A DNA stretch of 64,000 nt, from contig CAMWQW010000004.1 of the NCBI GenBank assembly GCA_947176505.1, positions 1 through 64,000 on the forward strand, read 5' to 3'. The notes beneath the pieces were generated by a model, which had not been told where the DNA came from, did no database searches, and was given only the letters and a program-made list of their open reading frames with translations. Origin of the DNA: an uncultured Lachnospiraceae bacterium (GTDB taxonomy: Bacteria > Bacillota > Clostridia > Lachnospirales > Lachnospiraceae). The position numbers were made by a program, and so were the translations under genes. The stretch's first letter is position 1. The number at the start of each line of letters is the position of its first letter. Below, in pieces: positions 63,934 through 64,000 of the stretch.

Positions 63934-64000
63934 ATGAATACAAGAGAAATAGGGGCACAGAAGGAAACGCAGGTCTGTGCCTATTTATTATCCGCCGGTG
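63934..64000 (+). CDS. YraN family protein (UPF0102), cut by window end
   Basis: The first 22 residues MNTREIGAQKETQVCAYLLS (plus AG) match the start of YraN, a predicted endonuclease-like protein with G-x-x-x-E and A-x-x-Y/L spacing. YraN commonly follows rnhB in Firmicutes. The rest lies beyond the window. Confidence 0.75.
   Translation, partial: MNTREIGAQKETQVCAYLLSAG

Overview
The window looks like a chromosome segment of a motile, anaerobic Firmicute of class Clostridia, most like the Lachnospiraceae. This is inferred from protein style, AT-leaning codon use, purine-rich Shine-Dalgarno sites, sigma-A-type promoters and gene order; no database search was run. About 60 protein genes and one tRNA are packed tightly. 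Almost everything lies on the + strand. The exceptions are one chemoreceptor, tmcAL and the tRNA-Leu. No rRNA, CRISPR array, prophage or insertion sequence was seen.

Layout. 1-8.3 kb: tail of an unknown gene, a CheV-type chemotaxis adaptor, a sirtuin-like protein without the expected catalytic histidine, a 784-residue charge-segregated membrane protein, hisH-hisF, ung, and a divergent LysA-type decarboxylase. 8.4-11.6 kb: tRNA-Leu(CAA) and an envelope cluster (secreted GH25 lysozyme with wall-binding repeats, a metal-ligand-less LytM/M23-like protein, a bactofilin and a zf-HC2 membrane protein). 11.7-19.9 kb: polA-coaE, a long FtsA-like ATPase, a WalJ-type hydrolase, and the ACT/UPF0210 pair. 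20-31 kb: a soluble CZB chemoreceptor, a Cys-rich protein, a complete ECF transporter (S, fused A-A', T), an SDR protein, FeoAB, a GH13 amylase and an HPr-like protein without the usual histidine. 31-39 kb: sbcDC, a two-gene SUF-like pair (SmsC/SmsB type), cardiolipin synthase and a PlsC acyltransferase. 39-41.7 kb: tmcAL (-) and pta.

41.7-64 kb is the conserved Firmicute core: yceD-rpmF, plsX-acpP-rnc-smc-ftsY, then ylxM-ffh-rpsP-khpA-rimM-trmD-rplS, lepB-rbgA-lepB-rnhB, a FliK-like/FlhB-tail pair (positions of ylqG/ylqH in Bacillus) and yraN, cut by the window end. Five accessory genes (ilvA, yitT, a membrane-anchored GH25 lysozyme, an AraC regulator and a DUF1905/C39-like protein) sit between ftsY and ylxM. 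The core block links phospholipid and fatty-acid initiation, RNA processing, chromosome condensation, SRP targeting, ribosome and tRNA maturation, and signal-peptide cleavage.

The best candidates for new biology are the lysozyme/degenerate-LytM/bactofilin/zf-HC2 cluster, the large acidic-basic membrane protein beside the chemotaxis adaptor, the catalytically altered sirtuin-like and HPr-like proteins, the DUF1905-peptidase fusion, and the beta-rich modules on the FtsA-like protein. None of these is proven to be a new system from sequence alone.
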